DNA of 64,000 bases, taken from Lamellibrachia columna (lineage: Eukaryota > Annelida > Polychaeta > Sabellida > Siboglinidae). The first letter of the stretch is position 1. Each line of letters begins with the position of its first letter. The stretch lies in NCBI GenBank assembly GCA_963662155.1, contig OY759270.1:56017374-56081373 (forward strand), in the 5' to 3' direction. The notes beneath the pieces are model-generated. The model was given only the letters and a program-made list of their open reading frames with translations. It was not told the DNA's origin and ran no database searches. Position numbers and translations under genes: made by a program. Below, one piece after another: positions 12,801-27,800 of this stretch.

Positions 12801-15800
12801 TTGTTACCTCATGTCCTCTAGTTCTATCTATCTTTCTTGAGTGAGAAAAAATATTTCTATCAATATTTTCATATCGATTCAATATCTTAAAAACTTCAAT
12901 TTGGTCTCCTCTTAACCGCCTTGTCTCTTGGGTTGTTAAACCACATTCTTTCAGTCGTTCTTCATGACCAAGGTCTTTCAGTTCTGGAATCATTTTAGTT
13001 GCTCTCCTCTGTATTCTTTCAAGCGTATCTATATCCTTGTTAATGTATATATGTAACGATGTATATAATGTAATGATTTCGAACCAATAGCAGCAAGTGA
13101 TACCAGAGAATCATCTTCGAATTTGGCTCTTTTGGAGCAGTTTAGCGACGCCAGTAGCCTTTGGCTTCGAACTTATCTACTTTCTGACCGAACCATGAAA
13201 ATGACCACATATCGCTGCCAAACGTCTCATACACATGTGACATTGTCAAGCATTACTCTTACTTCCATCTAAAGATCAAAATAAAAAACAATTGTTATCT
13301 CCTACGCCTAGCTTCGAAGAGGTAGGCGTAGGAGAGATAGGGCTTATCTAGCTTTTGTTTTTGTCATTTGTTATCATTATACATGGAAGTAAAAGCAATG
13401 TTTGACCATGTGACATATGTATATATAGTAAATATATGAGGAGATGTTTGGTGGCTCTAGGTGGTCGTTTTCATGGTTAGGTCAAAAAGTAAACATCGCA
13501 ATAGCAGGAGTTGCGCTGACGGGTGGTGGTGATTTCGGCCCACGGAGAATTCAGCCAAACTGCCACGTTGTTTCGGCTTGGTGATTTCAGTGACTGATAT
13601 GACACGCAATATCTACCCAGTTCTAGCTAGTAATGGATTAGCCTTCACTTCGGGATGCTAAGTTTAACTAGATGCTGTTGAAGTACATTACTTTGTTTGT
13701 TTCGTACAGTGAGCAGGTGTGAATAAAAGACCATGCTTCACATTCAGAATGATGTGATGAAAAACACTGTATAGATCAAAGACCATATGCAGGAGGCTCC
13801 GTTGTATTCACAATACAATAATCGCTTATCGCTGTCATTGCTCTGTATTTGATTTAATTAAAAACAAAAACTGGGGAGAATTTCCCCTAATGAGGGGAAA
13901 CGCATGAAAATCTTAAATATAGAAACAAGATAATATTATGATAATTGTAATTTAATTTATTAAAATTATTCAACTGTATCTAATATTATTGTTTTTGGTG
14001 TAATATATTATATGATATGAATTGTAAGGATACAACAAATTGTATAAGTTCTAATGATCGTCTCGTTGACTGTGTGTTAAAATGGAAAAAAATATACCGC
14101 CATATTTTATGCGAAAGCAAGCTTATCTTAGCTATAAAAGCAGTTACAAAGTAAACATTTTGGGTTAATGTGGAAATAAATCAGTTAACAATTGAGAGAA
14201 TAAATAGAATGCTTTATTCACAGAAAGACACACATTAAACTTCATGTGCTACACTGTGCTCTGAGGCCGAAGTTACCAGAGTTGCGGGCCGAACTCTTCA
14301 ATGAATGCTGTCTGAATTCACCAGGCCAAATTCACCAACAGCCATCACTACTGGGAATAATGTGGGCACATCCTCTTTCAAAGAGATTTTAGCACCAGGA
14401 TAACCCAGGGCTGTCCTTCTCTAGTCAAGTTTTCTCGAAGCGAGCCAAGCTGGCTGTGCTTCGTCGGCTTGACGTTGCTTTTTAAAAAAAAATGTTGGCT
14501 CCGTAGGGATAAACAATAAACCATTATGACGCTCGCTTCTAAACAACTCCTATCATTGTCAACAGTACGGTGAAATAATGGAAAGTCCCAGTCTCGTAGC
14601 ACTTCCTAATCATCAGTGACGTCACGTCGAAGCTTGTGCAAGGAAAATATGCATAATCGAGACAGGCCGGTAGAACAGAGTATTATTTGGAATTATTAAT
14701 TAATGGAATTCTAATGAATTTTTTGGTGTTGTGGAAATGGAAATATACTACAATATGTAATATAATATGATTTCAAGCAATCGTTGTTGTTATTCCCTTA
14801 AAACATTCCTTGGGTGATTATATAATTTCAACAACAAAATCTTCAAATAATATAAATTTGTCCACCTTTTACATGCACACTTCACTTGTGTGTGTCACTT
14901 TGTGCTTTTATGGAGAAATAGAAGGTGAAGTGTTTCTATTGCAATACACAATGTCCTTGAGACGTCCTTGTGATGACTATTGTCCTGTTTAGATGCCAAC
15001 GAGTGTCAAGGCTGGGGCTCTGGCCAGCGTTGTCCTGCTGACACCGTGTGTCGGAATACATTCGGTGGTTACAAGTGTGTTTGCGTTAACACACAACAGT
15101 GTAACACAGGTACGTCTACACATTGTCTTCAGTTTCTCCTGTTAAAAGTTCATCCTCAATTCAGTTTTTTTGGTCGTTTTATAAAAAAAATTAAACCTAC
15201 CTAGTGTTGACTACAACAGGCTGGCTGTAGTATTGACTACAACAGGCTGGCTGTAGTATTGACTACAACAGGCTGGCTGTAGTATTGACTACAACAGGCT
15301 GGCTGTAGTATTGACTACAACAGGCTGGCTGTAGTATTGACTACAACAGGCTGGCTGTAGTATTGACTACAACAGGCTGGCTGTAGTATTGACTACAACA
15401 GGCTGGCTGTAGTATTGACTACAGCATGCTGGCTGTAGTATTGACTACAACAGGCTGGCTCTAGTATTGACTACAACAGGCTGGCTGTAGTATTGACTAC
15501 AGTGTGCTGGCTGTAGTATTGACTACAACAGGCTGGCTCTAATATTGACTACAGCATGCTGGCTGTAGTATTGACTACAACATGCTGGCTGTAGTATTGA
15601 CTACAACAGGCTGGCTGTAGTATTGACTACAACAGGCTGGCAGTAGTATTGACTACAACAGGCTGGCTCTAGTATTGACTACAACAGGCTGGCTGTAGTA
15701 TTGACTACAACAGGCTGGCTGTAGTATTGGCCACAACAGGCAGGCTGTAGTATTGACTACAACAGGCTGGCTGTAGTATTGACTACAACAGGCTGGCTGT

Positions 15801-18800
15801 AGTATTGACTACAACAGGCTGGCTGTAGTATTGACTACAGTGTACTGGCTCTAGTATTGACTACAGCGTGCTGGCTCTAGTATTGACTACAACAGGCTGG
15901 CTCTAGTATTGACTACAACAGGCTGGCTGTAGTATTGACTACAGTGTACTGGCTCTAGTATTGACTACAACAGGCTGTCTCTAGTATTGACTACAACAGG
16001 CTGGCTGTAGTATTGACTACAACAGGCTGGCTGTAGTATTGACTACAGTGTACTGGCTCTAGTATTGACTACAACAGGCTGGCTGTAGTATTGACTACAA
16101 CAGGCTGGCTGTAGCATTGACTACAGTGTACTGGCTCTAGTATTGACTACAACAGGCTGGCTGTAGTATTGACTACAACAGGCTGGCTGTAGTATTGACT
16201 TCAACAGGCTGGCTGTAGTATTGACTACAACAGGCTGGCTGTAGTATTGACTACAGTGTACTGGCTCTAGTATTGACTACAATAGGCTGGCTCTAGTATT
16301 GACTACAACAGGCTGGCTGTAGTATTGACTACAGTGTTCTGGCTCTAGTATTGACTTCAGCATGCTGGCTCTAGTATTGACTACAACAGGCTGGCTCTAG
16401 TATTGACTACAACAGGCTGGCTGTAGTATTGACTACAGTGTACTGGATCTAGTATTGACTACAACAGGCTGTCTCTAGTATTGACTACAACAGGCTGGCT
16501 GTAGTATTGACTACAGTGTTCTGGCTCTAGTATTGACTTCAGCATGCTGGCTATAGTATTGACTACAACAGGCTGGCTGTAGTATTGACTACAACAGGCT
16601 GGCTCTAGTATTGACTACAGTGTACTGGCTCTAGTATTGACTACAACAGGCTGGCTCTAGTATTGAATACAACAGGCTGTCTCTAGTATTGACTACAACA
16701 GGCTGGCTGTAGTATTGACTACAGCATGCTGGCTCTAGTATTGACTACAACAGGCTGGCTCTAATATTGACTACAACAGGCTGGCTCTAGTATTGACTAC
16801 AGTGTACTGGCTCTAGTATTGACTACAACAGGCTGGCTGTAGTATTGACTACAGCATGCTGGCTCTAGTATTGACTACTACAGGCAGGCTCTAGTATTGA
16901 CTACAACAGGCTGGCTGTAGTATTGACTACAGTGTACTGGCTCTAGTATTGACTACAACAGGCTGGCTCTAGTATTGACTACAACAGGCTGGCTCTAGTA
17001 TTGACTACAGTGTACTGGCTCTAGTATTGACTACAACAGGCTGGCTGTAGTATTGACTACAGCATGCTGGCTCTAGTATTGACTACAACAGGCTGGCTCT
17101 AGTATTGACTATAACAGGCTGGCTCTAGTATTGACTACAACAGGCTGGCTCTAGTATTGACTACAACAGGCTGGCTGTAGTATTGACTACAGTGTACTGG
17201 CTCTAGTATTGACTACAACAGGCTGGCTGTAGTATTGACTACAGCATGCTGGCTCTAGTATTGACTACAACAGGCTGGCTCTAGTATTGACTACAACAGG
17301 CTGGCTGTAGTATTGACTACAGTGTACTGGCTCTAGTATTGACTACAGCATACTGGCTCTAGTATTGACTACAACATGCTGGCTCTAGTATTGACTTCAG
17401 CATGCTGGCTCTAGTATTGACTACAACATGCTGGCTCTAGTGTTGACTACAGCATGCTGGCTCTAGTATTGACTACAACAGGCTGGCTCTAGTATTGACT
17501 ACAACAGGCTGGCTCTAGTATTGACTACAGCATACTGGCTCTAGTATTGACTACAGTGTACTGGCTCTAGTATTGACTACAGCGTGCTGGATCTAGTATT
17601 GACTACAACAGGCTGGCTCTAGTATTGACTACAGTGTACTGGCTCTAGTATTGACTACAGCATACTGGCTCTAGTATTGACTACAACATGCTGGCTCTAG
17701 TATTGACTACAACATGCTGGCTCTAATATTGACTACAACATGCTGGCTCTAGTGTTGACTACAACAGGCTGGATCTAGTATTGACTACAACAGGCTGGCT
17801 CTAGTATTGACTACAGCGTGCTGGCTCTAGTATTGATTACATTGTGCTGGCTCTAGTATTGACTACAACAGGCTGGCTCTAGTATTGACTACAACAGGCT
17901 GGCTCTAGTATTGACTACAACATGCTGGCTCTAATGTTGACTACAACATGCTGGCTCTAGTGTTGACTACAACAGGCTGGCTCTAGTGTTGACTACAACA
18001 GGCTGGCTGTAGTATTGACTACAGTGTACTGGCTCTAGTATTGACTACAGCATACTGGCTCTAGTATTGACTACAGCATACTGGCTCTAGTATTGACTAC
18101 ATCATGCTGGCTCTAGTATTGACTACAACATGCTGGCTCTAGTATTGACTACAACAGGCTGGCTCTAGTATTGACTACATTGTGCTGACTCTAGTATTGA
18201 CTACAACAGGCTGGCTCTAGTATTGACTACAACAGGCTGGCTCTAGTATTGACTACAACAGGCTGGCTCTAGTATTGACTACAACAGGCTGGCTCTAGTA
18301 TTGACTACAACAGGCTGGCTGTAGTATTGACTACAGTGTACTGGCTCTAGTATTGACTACAACAGGCTGGCTCTAGTATTGACTACAACATGCTGGCTCT
18401 AGTATTGACTACAACATGCTGGCTCTAATATTGACTACAACATGCTGGCTCTAGTGTTGACTACAACAGGCTGGATCTAGTATTGACTACAACAGGCTGG
18501 CTCTAGTATTGACTACAGCGTGCTGGCTCTAGTATTGATTACATTGTGCTGGCTCTAGTATTGACTACAACAGGCTGGCTCTAGTATTGACTACAACAGG
18601 CTGGCTCTAGTATTGACTACAACATGCTGGCTCTAATGTTGACTACAACATGCTGGCTCTAGTGTTGACTACAACAGGCTGGCTCTAGTGTTGACTACAA
18701 CAGGCTGGCTGTAGTATTGACTACAGTGTACTGGCTCTAGTATTGACTACAGCATACTGGCTCTAGTATTGACTACAGCATACTGGCTCTAGTATTGACT

Positions 18801-21800
18801 ACATCATGCTGGCTCTAGTATTGACTACAACATGCTGGCTCTAGTATTGACTACAACAGGCTGGCTCTAGTATTGACTACATTGTGCTGACTCTAGTATT
18901 GACTACAACAGGCTGGCTCTAGTATTGACTACAACAGGCTGGCTCTAGTATTGACTACAACAGGCTGGCTCTAGTATTGACTACAACAGGCTGGCTCTAG
19001 TATTGACTACAACAGGCTGGCTGTAGTATTGACTACAGTGTACTGGCTCTAGTATTGACTACAACAGGCTGGCTCTAGTATTGACTACAACAGGCTGGCT
19101 CTAGTATTGACTACAACATGCTGGCTCTAGTATTGACTACAGTGTACTGGCTCTAGTATTGACTACAACATGCTTGCTCTAGTATTGACTACAACAGGCT
19201 GGCTCTAGTATTGACTACAACAGGCTGGCTGTAGTATTGACTACAGTGTACTGGCTCTAGTATTGACTACAACATGCTTGCTCTAGTATTGACTACAGCA
19301 TGCTGGCTCTAGTGTTGACTACAACATGCTGGCTCTAGTATTGACTACAGCATGCTGGCTCTAATATTGACTACAACATCCTGGCACTAGTATTGACTAC
19401 AACAGGCTGGCTGTAGTATTGACTACAACAGGCTGGCTCTAGTATTGACTACAGTAAGCTGGCTCTAGTATTGACTACAACAGGCTGGCTGTAGTATTGA
19501 CTACAGTGTACTGGCTCTAGTATTGACTACAGCATACTGGCTCTAGTATTGACTACAACATGCTGGCTCTAGTATTGACTACAACATGCTGGCTCTAATA
19601 TTGACTACAACATGCTGGCTCTAGTATTGACTATAACAGGCTGGCTCTAGTATTGACTACAACAGGCTGGCTCTAGTATTGACTACAACAGGCTGGCTCT
19701 AGTATTGACTACAACAGGCTGGCTCTAGTATTGACTACAACAGGCTGGCTGTAGTATTGACTACAGTGTACTGGCTCTAGTATTGACTACAACAGGCTGG
19801 CTGTAGTATTGACTACAGCATGCTGGCTCTAGTATTGACTACAACAGGCTGGCTCTAGTATTGACTACAACAGGCTGGCTGTAGTATTGACTACAGTGTA
19901 CTGGCTCTAGTATTGACTACAGCATACTGGCTCTAGTATTGACTACAACATGCTGGCTCTAGTATTGACTTCAGCATGCTGGCTCTAGTATTGACTACAA
20001 CATGCTGGCTCTAGTGTTGACTACAGCATGCTGGCTCTAGTATTGACTACAACAGGCTGGCTCTAGTATTGACTACAACAGGCTGGCTCTAGTATTGACT
20101 ACAGCATACTGGCTCTAGTATTGACTACAGTGTACTGGCTCTAGTATTGACTACAGCGTGCTGGATCTAGTATTGACTACAACAGGCTGGCTCTAGTATT
20201 GACTACAGTGTACTGGCTCTAGTATTGACTACAGCATACTGGCTCTAGTATTGACTACAACATGCTGGCTCTAGTATTGACTACAACATGCTGGCTCTAA
20301 TATTGACTACAACATGCTGGCTCTAGTGTTGACTACAACAGGCTGGATCTAGTATTGACTACAACAGGCTGGCTCTAGTATTGACTACAGCGTGCTGGCT
20401 CTAGTATTGATTACATTGTGCTGGCTCTAGTATTGACTACAACAGGCTGGCTCTAGTATTGACTACAACAGGCTGGCTCTAGTATTGACTACAACATGCT
20501 GGCTCTAATGTTGACTACAACATGCTGGCTCTAGTGTTGACTACAACAGGCTGGCTCTAGTGTTGACTACAACAGGCTGGCTGTAGTATTGACTACAGTG
20601 TACTGGCTCTAGTATTGACTACAGCATACTGGCTCTAGTATTGACTACAGCATACTGGCTCTAGTATTGACTACATCATGCTGGCTCTAGTATTGACTAC
20701 AACATGCTGGCTCTAGTATTGACTACAACAGGCTGGCTCTAGTATTGACTACATTGTGCTGACTCTAGTATTGACTACAACAGGCTGGCTCTAGTATTGA
20801 CTACAACAGGCTGGCTCTAGTATTGACTACAACAGGCTGGCTCTAGTATTGACTACAACAGGCTGGCTCTAGTATTGACTACAACAGGCTGGCTGTAGTA
20901 TTGACTACAGTGTACTGGCTCTAGTATTGACTACAACAGGCTGGCTCTAGTATTGACTACAACAGGCTGGCTCTAGTATTGACTACAACATGCTGGCTCT
21001 AGTATTGACTACAGTGTACTGGCTCTAGTATTGACTACAACATGCTTGCTCTAGTATTGACTACAACAGGCTGGCTCTAGTATTGACTACAACAGGCTGG
21101 CTGTAGTATTGACTACAGTGTACTGGCTCTAGTATTGACTACAACATGCTTGCTCTAGTATTGACTACAGCATGCTGGCTCTAGTGTTGACTACAACATG
21201 CTGGCTCTAGTATTGACTACAGCATGCTGGCTCTAATATTGACTACAACATCCTGGCACTAGTATTGACTACAACAGGCTGGCTGTAGTATTGACTACAA
21301 CAGGCTGGCTCTAGTATTGACTACAGCAAGCTGGCTCTAGTATTGACTACAACAGGCTGGCTGTAGTATTGACTACAGTGTACTGGCTCTAGTATTGACT
21401 ACAGCATACTGGCCCTAGTATTGACTACAACATGCTTGCTCTAGTATTGACTACAGCATGCTGGCTCTAGTGTTGACTACAACATGCTGGTTCTAGTATT
21501 GACTACAGCATGCTGGCTCTAATATTGACTACAACATCCTGGCACTAGTATTGACTACAACAGGCTGGCTGCAGTATTGACTACAACAGGCTGGCTCTAG
21601 TATTGACTACAGCAAGCTGGCTCTAGTATTGACTACAACAGGCTGGCTCTAGTATTGACTACAGCATGCTGGCTCTAGTATTGACTACAACAGGCTGGCT
21701 CTAGTATTGACTACAACATGCTGGCTCTAGTATTGACTACAGTGTGCTGGCTCTAGTATTGACTACAACATGCTTGCTCTAGTATTGACTACAACATGCT

Positions 21801-24800
21801 TGCTCTAGTATTGACTACAACAGGCTGGCTCTAGTATTGACTACAACAGGCTGGCTGTAGTATTGACTACAGTGTACTGGCTCTAGTATTGACTACAACA
21901 GGCTGGCTCTAGTATTGACTACAACAGGCTGGCTCTAGTATTGACTACAACATGCTGGCTCTAGTATTGACTACAGTGTACTGGCTCTAGTATTGACTAC
22001 AACATGCTTGCTCTAGTATTGACTACAACAGGCTGGCTCTAGTATTGACTACAACAGGCTGGCTGTAGTATTGACTACAGTGTACTGGCTCTAGTATTGA
22101 CTACAACATGCTTGCTCTAGTATTGACTACAGCATGCTGGCTCTAGTGTTGACTACAACATGCTGGCTCTAGTATTGACTACAGCATGCTGGCTCTAATA
22201 TTGACTACAACATCCTGGCACTAGTATTGACTACAACAGGCTGGCTGTAGTATTGACTACAACAGGCTGGCTCTAGTATTGACTACAGCAAGCTGGCTCT
22301 AGTATTGACTACAACAGGCTGGCTGTAGTATTGACTACAGTGTACTGGCTCTAGTATTGACTACAGCATACTGGCCCTAGTATTGACTACAACATGCTTG
22401 CTCTAGTATTGACTACAGCATGCTGGCTCTAGTGTTGACTACAACATGCTGGTTCTAGTATTGACTACAGCATGCTGGCTCTAATATTGACTACAACATC
22501 CTGGCACTAGTATTGACTACAACAGGCTGGCTCTAGTATTGATTACATTGTGCTGGCTCTAGTATTGACTACAGCAAGCTGGCTCTAGTATTGACTACAA
22601 CAGGCTGGCTCTAGTATTGACTACAGCATGCTGGCTCTAGTATTGACTACAACAGGCTGGCTCTAGTATTGACTACAACATGCTGGCTCTAGTATTGACT
22701 ACAGTGTGCTGGCTCTAGTATTGACTACAACATGCTGGCTCTAGTATTGACTACAGCGTGCTGGCTCTAGTATTGACTACAGCATGCTGGCTCTAGTATT
22801 GACTACAGCATGCTGGCTCTAGTATTGACTACAGCATGCTGTCTCTAGTATTGATTACAGCATGCTGGCTGTAGTGTTAACTACAGCATGCTGGCTCTAG
22901 TATTGACTACAGCATGCTGGCTCTAGTATTGACTACAGCATGCTGGCTCTAGTATTGACTACAGCATGCTGTCTCTAGTATTGATTACAGCATGCTGGCT
23001 GTAGTGTTAACTACAGCATGCTGGCTCTAGTGTTAACAACATTGTGCTGTCTCTAGTATTGACTACAGCATGCTGGCTCTAGTATTGAGTACAGTATGCT
23101 GGCTCTAGTATTGACTACAGCATGCTGGCTCTAGTGTTAACAACATTGTGCTGGCTCTAGTATTGACTACAGCATGCTGGCTCTAGTATTGAGTACAGTA
23201 TGCTGGCTCTAGTATTGACTACAGCATGCTGGCTCTAGTGTTAACAACATTGTGCTGTCTCTAGTATTGACTACCACATGCTGGCTCTAGTATTGGCTAC
23301 CACATGCTGGCTCTAGTATTGGCTACCACATGCTGGCTCTAGTATTGGCTACCACATGCTGGCTCTAGTATTGGCTACAACGTACTGGCTCTAGTATTGA
23401 CTACAATGTACTGGTTCTAATATTGACTACAGTATGCTGGCTCAGTTGTACAAATGTTTTATTTAGTTTAGATGAAATCATCAGACAAGTATAAACTTAT
23501 AGCAAACTTACAGTGGTTGAAACATAAACAGGCAGATTTCCAGGGAAACCAGCAGATTTTTGTATAATGTGGAGACTCGTAGATGGTGACATTCGATCAG
23601 AATTGGAATCCTATAAGCCGATTAGTAAAACAAATTTATGTGGATTTCTATAGTTCTATACTGAATTTCAGGTAAAAAATATTCATTTCAACCAACCAGA
23701 GTGGCACGTGTGTTACATTTTAACCAACCAGAGTGGTATGTGTATTACATTTTAACCAACCAGAGTGGCATGTGTGTTACATTTTAACCAACCAGAATGT
23801 CATGTGTGTTATGCACTGTTGTGATGTCTGACATCCATCTGTGTCTTTCAGACTGCCATTCAAGGTCAGTTGTTTACAAGGAAGGTGTGGAATGGGGCCC
23901 AAGTCAGAACAAGTGCGTCACCTGTCAGTGCCGGGTAAGTTGAACAACCACAAGTCTTCTTTCAGACCGAGTTATGTACTAGATAAAGCAAGTTGTTTTA
24001 TGACAGTACCAAACACTTCCCCACATCCTACTGTGCACTTGTACGTGTGTTGTGTGCGTGGAGTACATCCCATCCCCACATCCTACTGTGCACTTGTACG
24101 TGTGTTGTGTGCATGGAATACATCCCTTCCCCACATCCTACTGTGCACTTGTGCGTGTGTTGTGTGCGTGGAATACATCCCTTCCCCACATCCTACTGTG
24201 CACTTGTACGTGTGTTGTGTGCGTGGAGTACATCCCTTCCCCACGTCCTACTGTGCACTTGTACATGTGTTGTGTGCGTGGAGTACATCCCTTCCCCACA
24301 TCCTACTGTGCACTTGTACGTGTGTTGTGTGCGTGGAGTACATCCCTTCCCCACGTCCTACTGTGCACTTGTACATGTGTTGTGTGCGTGGAGTACATCC
24401 CTTCCCCACGTCCTACTGTGCACTTGTACATGTGTTGTGTGCGTGGAGTACATCCCTTCCCCACGTCCTACTGTGCACTTGTACGTGTGTTGTGTGCGTG
24501 GAGTACATCCCTTCCCCACATCCTACTGTGCACTTGTACATGTGTTGTGTGCGTGGAGTACATCCCTTTCCCACGTCCTACTGTGCACTTGTACATGTGT
24601 TGTGTGTGTGGAGTACATCCCTTCCCCACGTCCTACTGTGCACTTGTACATGTGTTGTGTGCGTGGAGTACATCCCTTCCCCACATCCTACTGTGCACTT
24701 GTACGTGTGTTGTGTGCGTGGAGTACATCCCTTCCCCACATCCTACTTTGCACTTGTACATGTGTTGTGTGCGTGGAGTACATCCCTTCCCCACATCCTA

Positions 24801-27800
24801 CTGTGCACTTGTACATGTGTTGTGTGTGTGGAGTACATCCCTTCCCCACATCCTACTGTGCACTTGTTCGTGTGTTGTGTGCGTGGAGTACATCCCTTTC
24901 CCACGTCCTACTGTGCACTTGTACATGTGTTGTGTGCGTGGAGTACATCCCTTCCCCACATCCTACTGTGCACTTGTACGTGTGTTGTGTGCGTGGAGTA
25001 CATCCCTTTCCCACGTCCTACTGTGCACTTGTTCGTGTGTTGTGTGCGTGGAGTACATCCCTTCCCCACATCCTACTTTGCACTTGTACGTGTGTTGTGT
25101 GCGTGGAGTACATCCCTTTCCCACGTCCTACTGTGCACTTGTATGTGTGTTGTGTGCGTGGAGTACATCCCATCCCCACATCCTACTGTGCACTTGTACA
25201 TGTGTTGTGGCGTGGAGTACATCCCTTCCCCACGTCCTACTGTGCACTTGTACGTGTGTTGTGTGCGTGGAGTACATCCCTTCCCCACGTCCTACTGTGC
25301 ACTTGTACGTGTGTTGTGTGCGTGGAGTACATCCCTTCCCCACGTCCTACTGTGCACTTGTACATGTGTTGTGTGCGTGGAGTACATCCCTTCCCCACAT
25401 CCTACTGTGCACTTGTACGTGTGTTGTGTGCGTGGAGTACATCCCTTCCCCACGTCCTACTGTGCACTTGTACATGTGTTGTGTGCGTGGAGTACATCCC
25501 TTCCCCACATCCTACTGTGCACTTGTACATGTGTTGTGTGCGTGGAGTACATCCCTTCCCTACATCCTACTGTACACTTGTACATGTGTTGTGGCGTAGA
25601 GTACATCCCTTCCCCACATCCTACTGTGCACTTGTACGTGTGTTGTGTGCGTGGAGTACATCCCTTTCCCACGTCCTACTGTACACTTGTACGTGTGTTG
25701 TGTGCGTGGAGTACATCCCTTTCCCACGTCCTACTGTGCACTTGTTCGTGTGTTGTGTGCGTGGAGTACATCCCTTCCCCACATCCTACTTTGCACTTGT
25801 ACGTGTGTTGTGTGCGTGGAGTACATCCCTTTCCCACGTCCTACTGTGCACTTGTATGTGTGTTGTGTGCGTGGAGTACATCCCTTCCCCACATCCTACT
25901 GTGCACTTGTACGTGTGTTGTGTGCGTGGAGTACATCCCTTCCCCACGTCCTACTGTGCACTTGTACATGTGTTGTGTGCGTGGAGTACATCCCTTCCCC
26001 ACATCCTACTGTGCACTTGTACATGTGTTGTGTGCGTGGAGTACACCCCTTCCCCACATCCTACTGTGCACTTGTACGTGTGTTGTGTGCGTGGAGTACA
26101 TCCCTTCCCCACGTCATACTGTGCACTTGTACGTGTGTTGTGTGCGTGGAGTACATCCCTTCCCTACATCCTACTGTGCACTTGTACGTGCGTTGTGTGC
26201 GTGGAGTACATCCCTTCCCTACATCCTACTGTACACTTGTACATGTGTTGTGGCGTAGAGTACATCCCTTCCCCACATCCTACTGTGCACTTGTACGTGT
26301 GTTGTGTGCGTGGAGTACATCCCTTCCCCACATCCTACTGTGCACTTGTACGTGTGTTATGTGCATGGAGTACATCCCTTCCCTACATCCTACTGTACAC
26401 TTGTACATGTGTTGTGGCGTAGAGTACATCCCTTCCCCACATCCTACTGTGCACTTGTACGTGTGTTGTGTGCGTGGAGTACATCCCTTCCCCACATCCT
26501 ACTGTGCACTTGTACGTGTGTTGTGTGCGTGGAGTACATCCCCTCCCCACGTCCTACTGTGCACTTGTACATGTGTTGTGTGCGTGGAGTACATCCCTTC
26601 CCCACATCCTACTGTGCACTTGTACGTGTGTTGTGTGCGTGGAGTACATCCCTTCCCCACGTCCTACTGTGCACTTGTACGTGTGTTGTGTGCGTGGAGT
26701 ACATCCCTTCCCTACATCCTACTGTGCACTTGTACGTGTGTTGTGTGCGTAGAGTACATCCCTTCCCTACATCCTACTGTACACTTGTACATGTGTTGTG
26801 GCGTAGAGTACATCCCTTCCCCACATCCTACTGTGCACTTGTACGTGTGTTGTGTGCGTGGAGTACATCCCTTCCCCACATCCTACTGTGCACTTGTTCG
26901 TGTGTTGTGTGCGTGGAGTACATCCCTTCCCCACATCCTACTGTGCACTTGTACATGTGTTGTGTGCGTGGAGTACATCCCTTCCCCACGTCCTACTGTG
27001 CACATATACATGTGTTGTGGCGTGGAGTACATCCCTTCCCCACATCCTACTGTACACTTGTACGTGTGTTATGTGCGTGGAGTACATCCCTTCCCCACAT
27101 CCTACTGTGCACTTGTACGTGTGTTGTGTGCGTGGAGTACATCCCTTCCCTACATCCTACTGTACACTTGTACGTGTGTTATGTGCGTGGAGTACATCCC
27201 TTCCCCACGTCCTACTGTGCACTTATACATGTGTTGTGGCGTGGAGTACATCCCTTCCCCACATCCTACTGTGCACTTGTATGTGTGTTGTGTGCGTGGA
27301 GTACATCCCTTCCCTACATCCTACTGTGCACTTGTACATGTGTTGTGTGCGTGGAGTACATCCCTTCCCCACATCCTACTGTGCACTTGTACGTGTGTTG
27401 TGTGCGTGGAGTACATCCCATCCCCACATCCTACTGTGCACTTGTACGTGTGTTGTGTGCGTGGAGTACATCCCTTCCCCACATCCTACTGTGCACTTGT
27501 ACGTGTGTTGTGGCGTGGAGTACATCCCTTCCCCACATCCTACTGTGCACTTGTACGTGTGTTGTGGCGTGGAGTACATCCCTTCCCCACATCCTACTGT
27601 GCACTTGTACGTGTGTTGTGTGTGTGGAGTTCATCCCTTCCCCACATCCTACTGTGCACTTGTACATGTGTTGTGTGTGTAGAGTACATCCCTTCCCCTC
27701 ATCGTACTGTGTACTTGTACATGTGTTATGTGTACATGTGTTGTGTAGTAAATGCAGAGAGTACTTGATCTAGAGTGTGTCTTTGTCCAGGCCGGGGAGA

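Noticed and set aside
13860..13910. NF-kB-like palindromic site (gggagaatttcccc)
   Set aside because: A single short match in AT-rich intron with no supporting cluster; likely chance.
23841..27773. Overlapping frames of 489-809 codons with cysteine-rich text
   Set aside because: The 56-bp period cycles the same unit through three frames; only 23852-23934 is a real exon.
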